Shown: positions 37,763 to 45,964 of the stretch, one piece after another
How the letters are laid out: the number at the start of each line of letters is the position of its first letter
Position numbering within the stretch: position 1 is the stretch's first letter
Assembly (NCBI GenBank): GCA_028818705.1
Contig: JAPPNJ010000031.1
Span: forward strand, 1 to 64,000
Direction of reading: 5' to 3'
DNA from: Candidatus Poribacteria bacterium
GTDB taxonomy: Bacteria > Poribacteria > WGA-4E > WGA-3G
Length of the DNA: 64,000 nucleotides
The notes under the pieces: model-generated
Told to the model about the DNA's origin: nothing
The model's database searches: none
Seen by the model: the letters and a program-made list of their open reading frames with translations, nothing else
Position numbers and translations under genes: made by a program

Positions 37763-38239
37763 ATGAAACTCAATGAATTGAAACCTGCACCTGGCGCGAC
37801 TCGCTCAAGAAAACGGGTTGGTAGAGGGAACGCTTCGGGACACGGTGGTACTTGCGGACGAGGCCACAAAGGACAAAAATCCCGATCCGGTGGTTCAATT
37901 CCTGCATGGTTTGAAGGCGGACAAATGCCGCTCGTGCGACGACTTCCCAAGCGAGGACCGCGTCGGACTGGCCATAAGCGATTTGAATATGATGTTATCA
38001 ACGTTGAGACACTCAACCTCTTTGAGGATGCTGCTGTTGTTAGTCCGCAAGCACTTCGCGAAGCTGGTCTCATTAAACGGAAGAACGCTCTGATAAAAAT
38101 ACTCGGCGACGGTGAACTCGAAAAACAGTTGAAAGTCCAAGCCCATCGCTTCTCAAAAACTGCAATCGAAAAGATTGAATCCAAAGGCGGTACAGCCGAG
38201 GTTCTCGGGGGGCATGCAAACACTGGTGATGCTGCTTAA
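37763..38239 (+). CDS. rplO: Ribosomal protein L15
   Basis: 50S protein, 158 residues. The N-terminal RSRKRVGRGNASGHGGTCGRG, the GFEGGQMPLVRRLPKRG-like block and the C-terminal Gly-rich end are typical. It follows rpsE directly in gene order. Confidence 0.96.
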   Translation: MKLNELKPAPGATRSRKRVGRGNASGHGGTCGRGHKGQKSRSGGSIPAWFEGGQMPLVRRLPKRGPRRTGHKRFEYDVINVETLNLFEDAAVVSPQALREAGLIKRKNALIKILGDGELEKQLKVQAHRFSKTAIEKIESKGGTAEVLGGHANTGDAA

Positions 38240-38269
38240 GAGTTTGTATGTCAGGAGGAAAAATAATAA

Positions 38270-39601
38270 GTGATTAAGGCATTTCAAAACGCTTTTAAAA
38301 TTCCTGAATTACGGAAACGTATTATTTCTACAGCGTTGCTCTTGGTTGTTTACCGCCTTGGTGCCCATATTACACTGCCGGGTATCGATGACCAGGCACT
38401 TGAAGCTTTTTTTCAACAGCTCATGGAGCGCGGTGGTAATGTCATTGGGTTCATTGACTTGTTTTCTGGGGGCGCATTTAGTCAGATGACTATCTTCGCA
38501 CTCGGAATACAACCCTATATTAGTGCCTCAATCATTATGCAGCTCCTCGCTGTTATTGTGCCTTCCTTGGAAAAACTTTCCAGAGAACCCGATGGCAGAA
38601 AGAAGATTACCCAGTACACCCGATACGGAACAGTTATACTGAGTATCATTCAGGGGATAACAATTAGCATCGTCCTGCGGAATCCCGAAAATATAACCGG
38701 ACAATCAGGCGAGATCGTGAGAAACCCTGACTTTTGGTGGCATTTTCTCGTCGTCTTGACGCTTACTGCTGGGACATCCTTCGTCATGTGGCTGGGTGAA
38801 CAGATTACAGAACGCGGCATTGGGCAGGGCATTTCATTGATTATTACAGTCGGAATTATCGCAGGATTACCTGGCGGTGTCACGACTGTTTTCAATAATC
38901 TCGTGACAAGACCCGAATTCGGTATTCTACAACTCGCACTTTTAGTCGCTCTTGTTGTTGTTGCCGTCATGGGAACCGTATTCATTACGCTCTCTGTCCG
39001 GAGAATTCCGGTACAATACGGAAGACAAATTCGCGGGCGTAGAGTCATCGGCGGACAATCGACACACCTGCCGCTCCGTGTTAACGCTGCGGGCATGATT
39101 CCGATCATTTTCGCCGTCACCTTGATTCAGTTTCCGCCAACTGTCCTTGACTTTCTCCCACGTGATTGGGCATGGGTAACAACTGCTAAAGCACTGATTG
39201 ATCCAGGTACACCATTGTACCTCACCTTTTACGCTTTGTTGATTATCGGTTTTACCTATTTCTATACAGCTGTTCAAATTAACCCGGTTCAAATGGCAGA
39301 GGACTTGCAAAAGTACGGTGGGTTTATTCCCGGTATCCGAGCTGGAAAACAGACCGCAGATTACATCAACACAACACTTACGCGAATCACGCTTCCAGGC
39401 GCGCTCTTTCTCGCCGCTATCGCTGTGATTCCGATTATTATCACCAGTCGACTCAACGTCGGCAACATGGTTGAAGGTGCTTCTATCCTAATTGTTGTAG
39501 GTGTTGTTTTGGATACAATGTCACAAATTGAATCCTACTTAACGGTACGCCATTATGAAGGATTCCTAAAAGATCGTAAACTTAAGGGCAGACGGCGTTA
39601 A
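38270..39601 (+). CDS. secY: Preprotein translocase subunit SecY
   Basis: Ten-TM channel of the Sec translocon. GTG start at 38270 after AGGAGG. The 443 residues begin [15 protein letters not shown] and include the plug region [21 protein letters not shown] and the loop [23 protein letters not shown]. SecY is followed by rpmJ without adk, map or infA. Confidence 0.98.
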   Translation: MIKAFQNAFKIPELRKRIISTALLLVVYRLGAHITLPGIDDQALEAFFQQLMERGGNVIGFIDLFSGGAFSQMTIFALGIQPYISASIIMQLLAVIVPSLEKLSREPDGRKKITQYTRYGTVILSIIQGITISIVLRNPENITGQSGEIVRNPDFWWHFLVVLTLTAGTSFVMWLGEQITERGIGQGISLIITVGIIAGLPGGVTTVFNNLVTRPEFGILQLALLVALVVVAVMGTVFITLSVRRIPVQYGRQIRGRRVIGGQSTHLPLRVNAAGMIPIIFAVTLIQFPPTVLDFLPRDWAWVTTAKALIDPGTPLYLTFYALLIIGFTYFYTAVQINPVQMAEDLQKYGGFIPGIRAGKQTADYINTTLTRITLPGALFLAAIAVIPIIITSRLNVGNMVEGASILIVVGVVLDTMSQIESYLTVRHYEGFLKDRKLKGRRR

Positions 39602-39626
39602 GCCCTTTCAACGGGAAGTGGTAATT

Positions 39627-39743
39627 ATGAAAGTCCGACCTTCTGTGAAAAAGATGTGTAACCAGTGTAAAATTATTAAGCGGAGAGGAATTATCCACGT
39701 CATTTGTCCTTCAAACCCGAAGCATAAGCAACGACAAGGATAA
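39627..39743 (+). CDS. rpmJ: Ribosomal protein L36
   Basis: Short gene of 38 codons that is easy to miss. The product begins [17 protein letters not shown] and ends KHKQRQG, with zinc ligands C11, C14, C27 and H33. This is the standard zinc-containing form. It lies 25 bases after secY with GGGAAGTGG before the ATG. Confidence 0.95.
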   Translation: MKVRPSVKKMCNQCKIIKRRGIIHVICPSNPKHKQRQG

Positions 39744-39764
39744 TCAATAGTTGTCAGTAAATCA

Positions 39765-39953
39765 GAATCAACGGTATGAATGCCTGATGGCATTCAAAAT
39801 CAGAATCAACGGTATTCATGCCTTAGGGCATGAACCGGGTATAAAGCCTATAAAGGCTTTAAATCAACGGTATGAATGCCTTAATGGCATTCACCGGGGG
39901 TATGAAGCCCGTGTGGGCTTCACCTGGGTTGCTACGCAACCCTTTCAGTCGTC
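39765..39953 (+). repeat. Array of five hairpins of the ribosomal-spacer family, plus one GGGTTGC hairpin
   Basis: Five consecutive hairpins: GAATGCC/GGCATTC (39778-39795), TTCATGCC/GGCATGAA (39815-39834), TAAAGCC/GGCTTTA (39842-39861), TGAATGCC/GGCATTCA (39873-39893) and TGAAGCCC/GGGCTTCA (39903-39922). The flanks ATCAACGGTA and ACCGGG recur. Then GGGTTGC-TAC-GCAACCC (39926-39942) leads into TTTCAGTCGTCGG. It fills most of the 342-base spacer between rpmJ and rpsM. Confidence 0.8.
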
Positions 39954-40085
39954 GGTTTTCGGTTAAGAGGTTTAGTGTGCCAATCTACCACTTTCCGGCG
40001 TGTGCCAAGAATAGGTGAATTGTTACAAACATCTTTTAACAAGTAACTGAAAACTGAAAACTGATAACGAAAAAAGGAGAGAGCC

Positions 40086-40478
40086 ATGGCAAGGATCGTG
40101 GGGGTTGATTTGCCCCGAAACAAACGAGTAGATATCGCACTGACAGCGATTTACGGCATCGGCCGCTATACGGCATCACAAATCGTTAATGATCTCGATA
40201 TTGACCCAGGGAAAAAAGTTGACACTCTCGCCGAAAACGAGGTTAGTCAGCTCCGAGACAAAATTCTGGACTATAAAATCGAGGGAGACTTGCGTCGCGA
40301 GGTCGACCAGAATATTAAACGCCTGATGGACATTAACAGTTATCGTGGTTTACGCCACCGTCGGCAGCTACCTGTCCGCGGTCAGCGCACAAATACCAAC
40401 GCTCGTACCCGTAAGGGAAAAGCACGAACGATTTCCGTCGGTAGGAAAGCCAAAGAGGCAGGACGCAAGAGCGGTTAG
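40086..40478 (+). CDS. rpsM: Ribosomal protein S13
   Basis: 30S head protein, 130 residues: [25 protein letters not shown], then [36 protein letters not shown] is upstream. The words AACTGAAAACTGAAAACTG lie about 45 bases before the start. Confidence 0.97.
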   Translation: MARIVGVDLPRNKRVDIALTAIYGIGRYTASQIVNDLDIDPGKKVDTLAENEVSQLRDKILDYKIEGDLRREVDQNIKRLMDINSYRGLRHRRQLPVRGQRTNTNARTRKGKARTISVGRKAKEAGRKSG

Positions 40479-40518
40479 TGAAATGGTTATGGGCTCGCTA
40501 CGCTTTCGGTGCGCAGAT

Positions 40519-40635
40519 CATATGAAGCCCGTGTGGCCTTCACCGGCTACGTAGGCTTTCGATCTTTGGTTAAAGAGACATTTGATGTGCATCAGAATCC
40601 TCTTACCGACAACTGAAAGGATTGCGTAGCAATCC
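40519..40635 (+). repeat. Ribosomal-spacer hairpins between rpsM and rpsK
   Basis: ATATGAAGCCCGTGTGGCCTTCACCGG (40519-40545) is a decayed copy of the unit at 39901 with a mismatched stem. About 70 bases later GGATTGC-GTA-GCAATCC (40619-40635) is a relative of the hairpins at 27953 and 39926, preceded by ACTGAAA and followed by CCGATAACTGA. Confidence 0.65.
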
Positions 40636-40673
40636 GAACCGATAACTGACAAATATTAAAAAGGAGAATCGTT

Positions 40674-41045
40674 TTGCGTGGAAGAAGAAGAGAACGCAAG
40701 AACGTACCAGAGGGGATAGCGCATATACAGGCTACCTTCAATAACACAATTATTACGATCACAGACTTAAACGGTAACACCGTTGCTTGGGCAAACGCTG
40801 GAATGACTTTCACGGGTTCACGAAAGTCCACACCTTTTGCCGCACAGCAGACTGCAGAAGCGTGCGCACGCAGAGCAATGGATCATGGTATGAAACGCGT
40901 AGAAGTCAGAGTCAAGGGTCCTGGGTCCGGACGAGAATCCTCTATACGAGCACTTGCTGCTGCCGGACTGGAAATTACATTAATGAAGGACGTGACTCCG
41001 ATACCACACAACGGATGTCGTCCCCCTAAGAGACGACGGGTTTGA
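40674..41045 (+). CDS. rpsK: Ribosomal protein S11
   Basis: 30S platform protein, 123 residues. TTG start at 40674 after [26 protein letters not shown] and [18 protein letters not shown] are typical. Confidence 0.97.
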   Translation: MRGRRRERKNVPEGIAHIQATFNNTIITITDLNGNTVAWANAGMTFTGSRKSTPFAAQQTAEACARRAMDHGMKRVEVRVKGPGSGRESSIRALAAAGLEITLMKDVTPIPHNGCRPPKRRRV

Positions 41046-41054
41046 GGAATACGA

Positions 41055-41690
41055 ATGAGCAGATATTTAGATTCAGTCTGTAAGTTATGCCGACGGGAAG
41101 GTGAAAAACTCTTTCTCAAAGGGCGGCGCTGCAACGGACCCAAATGTTCTTTTGAACGCCGTAGCTATCCACCTGGGCAGCATGGGCAGACGCCGCCACG
41201 ACGTGGTCGCGAAAACAACTTCCGGAGACAGCTGCGCGCCAAACAGAAAGTAAAACGCACTTATGGCGTTTATGAAAAGCAGTTTCGGAACTATTATTTT
41301 AAAGCCGCTCGCCAAAGCGGTATCGCTGGTGAGAATTTAATTAGTTTCCTTGAACGCCGTCTCGACAACGTCGTTTACCGACTCGGATTCGCAACATCTC
41401 GGAATCAGGCACGTCAACTCGTCAAGCATAATCACTTTACTGTTAATGGCAAGCGGGTTAACATTCCTTCCTATATAGTACAAGTCGGCGATGTCATTGC
41501 GCCGCGCGAGCGGAGTCGAAATCTCGCCATTATTCTGGAAGCTTTAGAGTACGCACAGCATCGAGGTGCACCGGAATGGCTTGATATCGATCCAGAGAAG
41601 GCGGAAGGACGTGTTCAGGGGGCACCTGTGGTAGAACAGATCTCCGCAGACCTTGAAACGCAGCTCATCATTGAACTTTACTCCAGATAA
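41055..41690 (+). CDS. rpsD: Ribosomal protein S4
   Basis: Primary 16S rRNA binder with an S4 domain. The 211 residues start with a zinc-type N-terminus: C9-x2-C12 and C26-x4-C31. The S4 domain is LERRLDNVVYRLGFA to YIVQVGDVIAPR. ATG is 9 bases after rpsK. Confidence 0.97.
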   Translation: MSRYLDSVCKLCRREGEKLFLKGRRCNGPKCSFERRSYPPGQHGQTPPRRGRENNFRRQLRAKQKVKRTYGVYEKQFRNYYFKAARQSGIAGENLISFLERRLDNVVYRLGFATSRNQARQLVKHNHFTVNGKRVNIPSYIVQVGDVIAPRERSRNLAIILEALEYAQHRGAPEWLDIDPEKAEGRVQGAPVVEQISADLETQLIIELYSR

Positions 41691-41775
41691 GCGATCCGCC
41701 CATACCGTGTGTGTTATTAAATGCAGGGTGCCATACATAACGGCACTCTTACAACACTGTTATATCGAATTTTGC

Positions 41776-41872
41776 CCCGGTTCATGCCCGGTGAAGCCCA
41801 TACGGGCTTCATACCGTTGATTTAAGGCATGAATACCCGGTGAATGCTTATAGCATTCATACCGTTGATTCT
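41776..41872 (+). repeat. Nested hairpins of the ribosomal-spacer family
   Basis: Arm TTCATGCC (41781-41788) pairs with GGCATGAA (41826-41833). The 37 bases between hold a full second unit: CGG-TGAAGCCC-ATAC-GGGCTTCA-TACCGTTGATT (41789-41821). A third unit TGAATGC/GCATTCA (41841-41859) with TACCGTTGATT follows. So one unit sits in the loop of another. The rest of the 370-base rpsD-rpoA spacer has no gene; a weak hairpin AGGGTGCC/GGCACTCT is at 41726-41750. Confidence 0.75.
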
Positions 41873-42060
41873 GATTCACGCGGCAAAATTTGTCTTTGCT
41901 TTACATTTAAGATACTCGCAAAAACCACAGCACACGAGGAACGCAGGGCAGGTCCAAACGTCCGCTACTTACTAAAATTTATGAGCCAATACGCACACGG
42001 CGTCCGCTGCTCAGTTTGCACGCGTTCTAATACTAGTTTTAATCCTATAGGAGGAAATTA

Positions 42061-43080
42061 ATGATAAGGTCCGAGCTCGTGATACCTGAGAGGCTGAAAA
42101 CTGATACCGAATCTTTACAGCCGAATTACGCAAAGTATACCGCTGAACCCTTTGAGCGCGGATTTGGAACAACCCTCGGTAATTCTTTGCGCCGGGTCCT
42201 CCTTTCCTCAATCAAAGGTGCAGCAATTACGGCTGTTCAAATCGAGCAAGTCCGGCACGAATATGACACCATTCCTGGCGTGCTCGAAGATGTAGTACAA
42301 ATTATTCTTAATCTCAAAGAGGTTCGCCTAAAGATCACTGACGACGCTCCGATGGTACTCACGCTCCACGCTGAAGGCTCCGGAGAAGTTACTGCTGCTG
42401 ACATTCGTCCGAATGCAAGCGTACAAATTATCAACCCCGACCAACATATCGCTACGCTTGATGAGTGCGAAGGGTTAGATATGGAAATTCATGCGCAAAC
42501 AGGACGTGGGTACTCTCTCGCTGAAGAGCACAGACCAGTAGATCAACCGATTGGGTTGATTCCTGTTGACGCAAAGTTCTCACCCGTTGAGAAAGTTAAT
42601 TTCTGGGTAGAAGAGACTCGCATGCGCGACATAACTAACTTTGACAAGCTCAATCTTGAGGTTTGGACTGATGCCACTATCACAGCGAAGGAAGCCGTCA
42701 CGCGGGCAGCAGAAATTTTGCTACAACAACTTGAACTCTTTACAGAATTCGACGAAAATTACGTCGAGCCTGAACCTGAGATTGATGAGGCAAAACTGCG
42801 ACGCAACCGATACTTAGCTAAACCTGTCGCAGAACTTGAACTCTCAGTTCGAGCCAGCAACTGTCTCGAAACTGCAAATATTAAGACCATCCGAGAACTC
42901 GTCACAAAAGAGGAAAAGGATATGTTGGAATACAAGAATTTCGGACGCACCTCGCTGAACGAAATTAAAGAACAACTTGCCAATATGGGGCTTTCCCTCG
43001 GAATGAATCTCGACGATATGGACGACGCGGACATCGACGAAGAAGATATGGCGCAAGAATCCTTGCAATCACCTATGTAA
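42061..43080 (+). CDS. rpoA: RNA polymerase alpha subunit
   Basis: 339 residues with the N-terminal assembly domain (GFGTTLGNSLRRVLLSS) and C-terminal DNA-binding domain (LELSVRASNCLETANIKTIREL, NFGRTSLNEIKEQL). A short acidic tail (DDMDDADIDEEDMAQ) follows the usual end. AGGAGG precedes the ATG. Confidence 0.98.
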   Translation: MIRSELVIPERLKTDTESLQPNYAKYTAEPFERGFGTTLGNSLRRVLLSSIKGAAITAVQIEQVRHEYDTIPGVLEDVVQIILNLKEVRLKITDDAPMVLTLHAEGSGEVTAADIRPNASVQIINPDQHIATLDECEGLDMEIHAQTGRGYSLAEEHRPVDQPIGLIPVDAKFSPVEKVNFWVEETRMRDITNFDKLNLEVWTDATITAKEAVTRAAEILLQQLELFTEFDENYVEPEPEIDEAKLRRNRYLAKPVAELELSVRASNCLETANIKTIRELVTKEEKDMLEYKNFGRTSLNEIKEQLANMGLSLGMNLDDMDDADIDEEDMAQESLQSPM

Positions 43081-43113
43081 TTCTTCACGACAACGCTTAT
43101 ATGGAGGAAGACA

Positions 43114-43518
43114 ATGCGTCATCGAAAACGCGGTAGAAAACTCGGACGAACGAGCAGCCATCGGAAGGCACTCTTTCGCAACCAAGCCACTGCACTTTTT
43201 GAGCATGAACAAATTCGGACAACACTGCCCAAGTGTAAAGAACTCCGCCGAGTGGCTGAAAATTTAATTACCCTTGCCAAACGCGGAGATTTACCTTCTC
43301 GCCGGCAAGCCGCAAAAATGCTCTACGGAACCCATTTGCACTACAAATCTGGAAGGGGTGAAGCAGCGAGCGGAATTGACAAACAGGCAGTCCTGCGCAA
43401 ACTCTTTGATGACATCGGACCGCGCTATCAAGACCGGAACGGCGGATACACACGTATCATCCGCGGCGAACTCCGAAAAGGCGACGGCGCACAGATGGGC
43501 TACATTCAACTGGTTTAA
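43114..43518 (+). CDS. rplQ: Ribosomal protein L17
   Basis: 50S protein, 134 residues, starting [21 protein letters not shown] segment [19 protein letters not shown] is longer than in short forms. The C-terminal [25 protein letters not shown] matches. Last gene of the operon. Confidence 0.96.
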   Translation: MRHRKRGRKLGRTSSHRKALFRNQATALFEHEQIRTTLPKCKELRRVAENLITLAKRGDLPSRRQAAKMLYGTHLHYKSGRGEAASGIDKQAVLRKLFDDIGPRYQDRNGGYTRIIRGELRKGDGAQMGYIQLV

Positions 43519-43536
43519 TGGCATCCAATAAAACAC

Positions 43537-43567
43537 ACGGGCGGAGTTTACCTCCGCCCGTTTTGCT
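43537..43567 (+). terminator. Strong terminator of the ribosomal superoperon
   Basis: ACGGGCGGAG and CTCCGCCCGT form a 10-bp stem around TTTAC, followed by TTTGCTTT. Confidence 0.88.
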
Positions 43568-43590
43568 TTATATAGTGCTTCTGTCCTCGG

Positions 43591-43613
43591 TAGGCGAAGT
43601 TTGCAACCTCGCT
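43591..43613 (+). repeat. GGCGAGGTT-type palindrome, decayed copy
   Basis: TAGGCGAAGTTTGCAACCTCGCTG is a degenerate copy of the palindromes at 54137 and 63079, sitting after the operon terminator. Confidence 0.45.
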
Positions 43614-43708
43614 GTTAATACTCGCTGCTGGTAAAAGTTATCTGGTTTAATCAAAAAACTCATTACCGAAAATTTCCGGTCGCCAACCGCTGACAGCCAT
43701 TAAACACC

Positions 43709-44989
43709 CTAAAACCGATACGCAGCCGAAACAAACACCCGATGCGTCAAGTGTTCGGTCTTGACGTCATTGCGTTCTTGTGCCCAACCACCGAGCACAT
43801 ACGTAGCATCGAGTTTCAAGGAATCCTCGAAAATTTTACCGACTCCTGCTGTCAAGAAATCGTGTGTATCTACCTCGCTATATCTGAACGGAATAGGGTC
43901 GCGAAGATAGCCGAGGCGGATATGTGTTGCAATGATAGGTATCTGATATTCCGCGCCGAGTCTCACCTGAAGTGTTGTGGCATAGAACTCCTCAAAATTG
44001 TCGTATGAAATGTCATCTGCTGGTGCAGGATCGTAGCGTGTCTGTGTCCAATCTGTGAGTTGAATGTCACCCGCCAAAATCAGCTGCTTTTTGAACAATT
44101 TCACAGCGATCCCCGCTCCTACTTCAAACGGACGCTGAATATCAAATGCTTGTACACCGCTGACCGTATCCCTGGTCTCTGCTCCGTCATCGTAAACCGC
44201 CAATGTTGATTGATACCACTGTTCATCCACCCCTAATTCCACCGGAGACACGAAAGTCAAGCCGAGACTAATCGCATCTGTGAGGTGCGCGAGAACTCCT
44301 ATCCGACCGCCTACACCTGAATACTCCCGATCAATCTCGTCGTCATATCTGAAACGTGCCAACTCGCTATCTATATCCACGATGTCAGTGGCTGTCGTAT
44401 CTAATTCGTTAAGACTGTTCCCTTGCCAGAAGTCCAACGAACCCCCAATCAGAATTCGTTTTGAGATATATACACTCGTCCCGAAACTCCAAATCCCAAT
44501 ACCACCACTGTTCACATCGGTTTCATCGACAGCAAGTCCGCTGAATTCCGTGCCGGAACTCGGATCAATCCCTTGAAGTGCAGTTTGATAATCGAAGTTT
44601 TGCGAACGGTTGTAACCGAAAGCGATTGCCCAACCTCCCCGTGTTGCCTGAAACGGATAAACAAATCCGATGGAATTCAGACGCATCTGTGAGCGACTCG
44701 TTGCTGTTTTCACGGCATCACCCGTAAAATAGGTATCAGCAACCGCTGTGTTGTGGGACAGGCTGCTGAACATCTCGAATTTTTGGATCTGTGCCATCCC
44801 TGCCGGATTCCAGTAGAGTGCTGTAAAGTCATCAGCAAGTCCCAGTGAGGCACCACCCATACCCATTGGCCGCGCCCCGACACCGAACGTTTTCCCGATT
44901 GCCATTTCTTCTACTTGTGCTGTGCTGACACTCGCAACAAAAGCCGTAGTGAACAGACAAATAAATATTACATACATCCCTCGTTTCAT
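43709..44989 (-). CDS. Outer-membrane beta-barrel protein of the PorV/FadL-like class
   Basis: The 426-residue protein has a signal peptide (MYVIFICLFTTAFVASVSTAQ) and the opening block GVGARPMGMGGASLGLADD followed by ALYWNPAGMA, a hallmark of UPF0164/PorV and FadL-like barrels. Repeated amphipathic strands ending in aromatic residues follow, and it ends in Phe (SAAYRF), as outer-membrane barrels do. This supports a diderm envelope. Cargo is not evident; PorV-like proteins may act in type 9-like export or lipid uptake. The RBS GAGGAAAGAG lies before the ATG. Confidence 0.85.
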   Translation of the reverse strand: MKRGMYVIFICLFTTAFVASVSTAQVEEMAIGKTFGVGARPMGMGGASLGLADDFTALYWNPAGMAQIQKFEMFSSLSHNTAVADTYFTGDAVKTATSRSQMRLNSIGFVYPFQATRGGWAIAFGYNRSQNFDYQTALQGIDPSSGTEFSGLAVDETDVNSGGIGIWSFGTSVYISKRILIGGSLDFWQGNSLNELDTTATDIVDIDSELARFRYDDEIDREYSGVGGRIGVLAHLTDAISLGLTFVSPVELGVDEQWYQSTLAVYDDGAETRDTVSGVQAFDIQRPFEVGAGIAVKLFKKQLILAGDIQLTDWTQTRYDPAPADDISYDNFEEFYATTLQVRLGAEYQIPIIATHIRLGYLRDPIPFRYSEVDTHDFLTAGVGKIFEDSLKLDATYVLGGWAQERNDVKTEHLTHRVFVSAAYRF

Positions 44990-45079
44990 TGTTCTCTTTC
45001 CTCCATTTTACAAAAACCTGGTAGGCAAGATTTCCTAATCCCATGTGGGAGAAGTTTCTAACCCCGAATTACCTCGCCG

Positions 45080-45709
45080 CTAATTCTCATTCCTGTTTCT
45101 CGTCCGGCGCTGCGGTCGTTCCGACCTCGTTCGTGGCGAAGTTACACTCCGTGAACTTCGTGAACGTCGATTTTCACTTCGCCAATTACTTCTGTTGGGA
45201 TACGTACGCCGCGAGAGCGGGGCATACCGACTGCCGCCGTAATACCGTCTATAAACATTCGTGTAAGGATAGTAGCCTCGATAGTGCCCATAATACGGAT
45301 AGTAGCTTCGGTAATACCTATAGTACGGAGCATAGAATCCACCATAAAACCACGGATGGGGATAATACCACGCTGGTGGATACGCATGATACGAATACGG
45401 CGCGTAAGGTGCCCAATAGGTATCGTACCGGTAAGGGGTGGCGTACCTCTTGTGATTGGTCGACTTCCGTCGTCCGTAATAACCTTCCGATGCTTTAGTA
45501 TCATCATGCTTTTCTAAATCATCGTCATGCGCTTCTGACTCGGATTCTTTTGACTCTGTTTCAGAGGTGTGCTTCGTTTCCTCCTCCAAAACTCTATGGT
45601 ACTTTCGATCAAAATCTGTAGACGCATAGTAGCCCAGTTGCGTATAACACCCAGTAAGTCCTACCATTGCCAGAAGCAACAGTAGTGTGAAAGTTAGCTG
45701 CAGCTTCAT
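45080..45709 (-). CDS. Tyr-rich lipoprotein
   Basis: The 209-residue protein has a signal with lipobox LTGC (Cys20 or so) and is then an acidic section (Glu/Ser/Asp/His/Lys, about 45-75), a Tyr/Pro/Trp-rich core (about 85-155, with repeated YYPYY, YRYYRS, YAPY), and a Ser/Arg-rich tail. No enzymatic motif. It is the sort of low-complexity surface lipoprotein often seen in these lineages. The RBS GGAGAAAGAG is upstream of the ATG at 45709. A function in adhesion or envelope structure is only a guess. Confidence 0.7.
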   Translation of the reverse strand: MKLQLTFTLLLLLAMVGLTGCYTQLGYYASTDFDRKYHRVLEEETKHTSETESKESESEAHDDDLEKHDDTKASEGYYGRRKSTNHKRYATPYRYDTYWAPYAPYSYHAYPPAWYYPHPWFYGGFYAPYYRYYRSYYPYYGHYRGYYPYTNVYRRYYGGSRYAPLSRRTYPNRSNWRSENRRSRSSRSVTSPRTRSERPQRRTRNRNEN

Positions 45710-45820
45710 GTCTCTTTCTCCTTTGGATTTACCCGTAAGTTACAACCAGTATAATACATCAACGAGAGAACCTCAAGGAAAGTTTACAATGAAATATCCC
45801 TACACACTATCACTTTCTCC

Positions 45821-45849
45821 TTGACTCTATCCTGCTTCCGTGCTATAGT
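45821..45849 (+). promoter_or_regulatory. Promoter for the cytochrome/DUF6785 pair
   Basis: TTGACT (45821-45826), 17 bases, TATAGT (45844-45849). The start near 45856 gives about 110 bases of leader before 45965. Confidence 0.7.
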
Positions 45850-45964
45850 AAGGTTTAAAATTAATTGGGCACTCCTCGTATTACATTGCAAAGATCTCCA
45901 GCAAAAACCCTACTGTGGGAGGGAAGTGTCTATCTATTTTTAAGTTTTACCACAAATTAACACC

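Noticed and set aside
39765-39953. CRISPR array
   Set aside because: The repeated parts are short hairpins with varied stems and irregular spacing, with no constant repeat of 24-40 bases and no cas genes.
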